Of a stretch of DNA of 7,625 bases, positions 5,881-7,625 are shown piece by piece. Made by a program: the position numbers and the translations under genes. The stretch covers positions 1 to 7,625 of the forward strand of contig JAKLLI010000081.1 in assembly GCA_023150195.1 (NCBI GenBank), written 5' to 3'. The DNA comes from Azonexus sp. Lineage in GTDB: Bacteria; Pseudomonadota; Gammaproteobacteria; Burkholderiales; Rhodocyclaceae. Position 1 is the stretch's first letter, and the number at the start of each line of letters is the position of its first letter. The notes beneath the pieces are model-generated. The model was not told the origin of the DNA. It searched no databases and saw nothing but the letters and a program-made list of their open reading frames with translations.

Positions 5881-5966
5881 GCGGAATACGGAACTGAACC
5901 CGCGCCCGCTTTCCGAACCAGATAGAAACGCATTGGCCTTGAGGGCGTGGCTTCGACGATTTGGCC
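5881..5966 (-). repeat. Direct repeat copy B with T-arm-like hairpin
   Basis: This is the second copy of the repeat at 3934-4020, 1947 bp away in the same orientation. The shared blocks are ACTGAACCCGCG, TAGAAA, GCATTG and CTTGAGGGCG. The T-arm-like hairpin is weaker here: CGG/CCG closed by a GT pair, around GTTCAGTT, without the CCACCA tail. It directly continues the IS-like repeats on its left, and its right edge lies about 4 bp from the fic stop codon. Together with copy A it brackets the toxin-antitoxin operon. The stretch 5820-5969 between the convergent HTH and fic genes holds only this copy and the IS-like end; no clear terminator is seen. Confidence 0.55.
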
Positions 5967-5969
5967 AAA

Positions 5970-7085
5970 TCACCCCGCCAGCTCGTAACCCGTACTGCGG
6001 CCCCCACCCGGTGTTTTCTGGAGTACCCCGAGGTCTAGCAGCTGCGTGATGTCACGCAGCGCAGTGTCGGGCGAGCACTTGGCGATCGCCGCCCACTTGC
6101 TGCTGGTCAACTTGCCGTCGAAACCGTCGAGCAGACGGTTGAGCAATTTCACCTGGCGTTCATTCAGCGGCTGACCCGCCCAGCGTTGCCAGAACCGCGC
6201 CTTGACCAACACCGCGTCAAGGGTGGTCTGAGAACTGGCTACCGCGCGGCCGAGGGTGCCCAGGAACCAGGACAGCCAGCCCGTCACGTCGAGCGAGCCT
6301 TTCTGGGTCCGCTCGAGCACTTCGTAGTAGTCCTTGCGCTCCCGTTGGATTTGGGCCGACAGGCTGTAGAAGCGCTGCGGACTGCCATCAGCGCGGGCCA
6401 GAAACAGGTCGCCCACGGCGCGGGCGATGCGGCCGTTGCCATCATCGAAGGGGTGCAGCGTCACAAACCAGAGATGCGCCAACCCCGCCTTGATCAGCGT
6501 AGGCTCCCCAGTCTCGGCATTGGCCCAGGCCAGAAAGCGGTCGATCTCGGCGGCAAGCGCCTGCGCAGGCGGGGCCTGAAAGTGCACCTTGCGCCGTCCC
6601 ACATGCCCTGACACGACTTGCATGGGCCCCTCGACATCGGTTCGCCACTGTCCCACCTCAATCCGGGTCATGCCGGAATAGCCAGTAGGGAACAAAGCGG
6701 CGTGCCAGCCAAACAGGCGCTCGGCCGTCAAAGGTTCGGTGGCACGGGTGGTCGCATCCAGCACCATTTCCACCACCCCCTCCACATGCCGGTCCACAGG
6801 CGCCACTGCACCGATGTCCACGCCCATGCGGCGGGCGATGGAAGATCGCACCGATTGCACGTTGAGGACTTCGCCTTCGATCTCGCTGGTCTTGACCACG
6901 TCCTCGGTCAACGCCGCCAGACTGGCCTGGTCCCGCAACGCCATCCCCACATCCGCTAATCGCCCGAGCAACAATCCCTGAGAACGGCTGACGTCTGTCA
7001 ATGAACCGGCGAGCGCCGCCAGGTCGTAGCGCCACTGCGGCCAAACGTCTGCCTGCCAGATGTAGAGTTTTTCTCCGTCATTCAT
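5970..7085 (-). CDS. Fic-family AMP-transferase with N-terminal inhibitory helix and C-terminal winged helix, 371 aa
   Basis: Fic proteins transfer AMP from ATP to a hydroxyl side chain of a target protein. Residues 8-30 (YIWQADVWPQWRYDLAALAG) match the DUF4172 N-terminal domain. TSEIEG at 66-71 fits the (S/T)xxxE(G/N) inhibitory motif; its glutamate blocks ATP binding, so no separate antitoxin is needed. The Fic core is at about 120-260 with the full catalytic motif HPFDDGNGRIAR (211-222), including His211 and Asp/Gly/Asn/Gly/Arg in place, so the enzyme should be competent. Residues 300-368 form a winged-helix-like domain (LNERQVKLLNRLL, SSKWAAIAKCSPDTALRDIT, then GGGRSTGYEL). Start: GTG 7130 is also in frame, but ATG 7085 puts the DUF4172 motif at the normal distance from the N-terminus. 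There is no Shine-Dalgarno before it, and a -10 ends seven bases away, which suggests a leaderless message. The targets are unknown. Confidence 0.93.
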   Translation of the reverse strand: MNDGEKLYIWQADVWPQWRYDLAALAGSLTDVSRSQGLLLGRLADVGMALRDQASLAALTEDVVKTSEIEGEVLNVQSVRSSIARRMGVDIGAVAPVDRHVEGVVEMVLDATTRATEPLTAERLFGWHAALFPTGYSGMTRIEVGQWRTDVEGPMQVVSGHVGRRKVHFQAPPAQALAAEIDRFLAWANAETGEPTLIKAGLAHLWFVTLHPFDDGNGRIARAVGDLFLARADGSPQRFYSLSAQIQRERKDYYEVLERTQKGSLDVTGWLSWFLGTLGRAVASSQTTLDAVLVKARFWQRWAGQPLNERQVKLLNRLLDGFDGKLTSSKWAAIAKCSPDTALRDITQLLDLGVLQKTPGGGRSTGYELAG

Positions 7086-7166
7086 GCGGAGATTACACAC
7101 CCAATTCGCCGCAGAGGCAATACATTCCACGCATTAAATGCGGAGAATAAACACCCGTTCACCGCA
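7085..7166 (-). promoter_or_regulatory. fic promoter overlaid by two tandem TGCGG...CCGCA operator-like repeats
   Basis: Read on the plus strand, copy 1 is TGCGG-N19-CCGCA (7085-7113) and copy 2 is TGCGG-N18-CCGCA (7139-7166). They start 54 bp apart and share ATGCGGAGA, then ACACCC and TTC. Between them lies CGCATTAAATGCG (7130-7142), a perfect palindrome around one central base. On the minus strand TGTAAT (7097-7092) matches the -10 consensus at five of six bases, and TTGCCT (7120-7115) 17 bp upstream matches the -35 at four of six. The promoter lies over copy 1 and would start transcription at or beside ATG 7085. A protein bound to the repeats would block it; the winged helix of the Fic protein itself is one candidate. 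Confidence 0.5.
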
Positions 7167-7334
7167 CACCCTGGGGCACCGAATCGCTTAGTCAGCAGGC
7201 CCAGTCGCCTGGGCGGGGTTGGTCACCGGGTCCCATACGAATTTTCCTATGGAGAAACTCGATTGCCCACCAAGATCAGCAGCCTGCTGCGGCGAGCCGT
7301 TCACAACATGTACCCGCTGGGGAATAAATGGGGT
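7167..7334. other. Intergenic stretch between the two minus-strand genes
   Basis: I see no gene here. It holds a compact hairpin, GCCCAG/CTGGGC with loop TCGC (7199-7214), without a T run on either strand. It also holds a 13-bp palindrome CAGCAGCCTGCTG (7277-7289). These could weaken read-through from the small upstream gene into fic, but neither is a typical terminator. A plus-strand open frame of 65 codons crosses this region and the next gene; it has no recognisable protein features and is probably chance. Confidence 0.4.
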
Positions 7335-7580
7335 TCAGTAGGCATCGTCCGGGAGATCTTTCCAAACCGTCAGGAAATGGGCACCCGGCGACCCGTTCTC
7401 GACCAGAACGTAGCCCGACCGCAGCTCCTTCCGCTCCCAGGTTGTCTGCCACCGTGCTGAGAACGACCACAATTCGCCACCGTCAGCGTGACCCTTGAGG
7501 AACTCCTTCCACGCAGCGTGGAGGTGACCGAAGGGCAGTTCAGGGGCCGCCTGGAGAGGGTCCGTCACGATCTCGCGCAT
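7335..7580 (-). CDS. Small Trp-rich hypothetical protein, 81 aa (possibly longer)
   Basis: I do not recognise a named family, although the layout (ITDPLQ...PELPFGHL...AW, then GELWSFSARW...W and GYVLVENGSPGAHFLTVWKD) looks like a conserved small soluble protein of unknown function. It has five tryptophans in 81 residues, no signal peptide and no membrane segment. The ATG at 7580 is chosen because a perfect AGGAGG (7591-7586 on the minus strand) lies five bases before it. The frame is, however, open to the window edge (upstream residues ERQHLLERLTVQEVE look helical and protein-like), so the real gene could begin outside the window, with the AGGAGG inside coding sequence. It is on the same strand as fic, about 250 bp upstream of the fic start. 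No function is assigned. Confidence 0.6.
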   Translation of the reverse strand: MREIVTDPLQAAPELPFGHLHAAWKEFLKGHADGGELWSFSARWQTTWERKELRSGYVLVENGSPGAHFLTVWKDLPDDAY

Positions 7581-7585
7581 CTCGA

Positions 7586-7591
7586 CCTCCT
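7586..7591 (-). promoter_or_regulatory. Shine-Dalgarno that decides the start of the Trp-rich small gene
   Basis: CCTCCT on the plus strand reads AGGAGG on the minus strand, five bases from ATG 7580. It is a full match to the anti-Shine-Dalgarno core and the main reason for choosing this start over the earlier in-frame GTG 7595. Confidence 0.55.
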
Positions 7592-7625
7592 GCACCGTCA
7601 GCCGCTCCAGCAGGTGCTGACGCTC

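Noticed and set aside
5820..5969. Short open frames on both strands through the IS-like end and repeat copy B
   Set aside because: Both repeat copies can be translated into a similar peptide (ALK-NAFL, GRGFS-VF), but the similarity is explained by the DNA repeat and no start signal or complete protein is seen.
7199..7214. Hairpin GCCCAG-TCGC-CTGGGC as a terminator
   Set aside because: There is no T run on either side, so it is listed only as part of the intergenic stretch.
1..7625. CRISPR array, riboswitch or replication origin
   Set aside because: I saw no regularly spaced identical repeats, no known riboswitch core and no clustered DnaA boxes or iterons.

Overview
The window looks like a Betaproteobacterium, probably of the Rhodocyclales type. 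That is an inference from the GC-rich sequence, the style of the DnaG and RpoD proteins, and the RpoD with an extended N-terminus and an acidic low-complexity insert. It starts in conserved core genome and runs into a short accessory region.

Core part, positions 1 to about 3820. The 3' two thirds of dnaG (DNA primase) is followed after 46 bp by rpoD (the housekeeping sigma-70 factor), which is the classic macromolecular-synthesis arrangement. Only 7 bp after the rpoD stop comes a tRNA gene with a CAT anticodon. Its acceptor stem has the features of the lysidine-modified tRNA-Ile2 rather than elongator tRNA-Met. A strong, probably bidirectional terminator separates the tRNA from a convergent gene of the YaiI/YqxD (DUF188) family.

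Accessory part, about 3890 to 7625. After a symmetric terminator lies a 2 kb segment bounded by two diverged direct copies of a repeat (3934-4020 and 5881-5966). Both copies contain a tRNA T-arm-like hairpin. Inside is one plus-strand gene string: a TacA-like ribbon-helix-helix antitoxin (DUF1778), a TacT-like GNAT acetyltransferase toxin overlapping it by ATGA, a small protein resembling only the N-terminal part of HigA-type antitoxins, and a protein with two excisionase/MerR-like helix-turn-helix segments. The string has a good promoter and ends directly at a set of 20-bp-period repeats that look like the end of an IS21-type insertion sequence.

On the minus strand follows a Fic-family AMP-transferase with a DUF4172-type N-terminus, its own inhibitory helix motif and a C-terminal winged helix. 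Its start region carries two tandem copies of a TGCGG...CCGCA element laid over the likely promoter, which suggests autoregulation and possibly a leaderless message. The window ends in a small tryptophan-rich hypothetical gene, also on the minus strand.

The most interesting parts are the four-gene toxin-antitoxin string between the repeats and the duplicated operator-like sites of the fic gene. No CRISPR array, integrase or complete transposase is visible.
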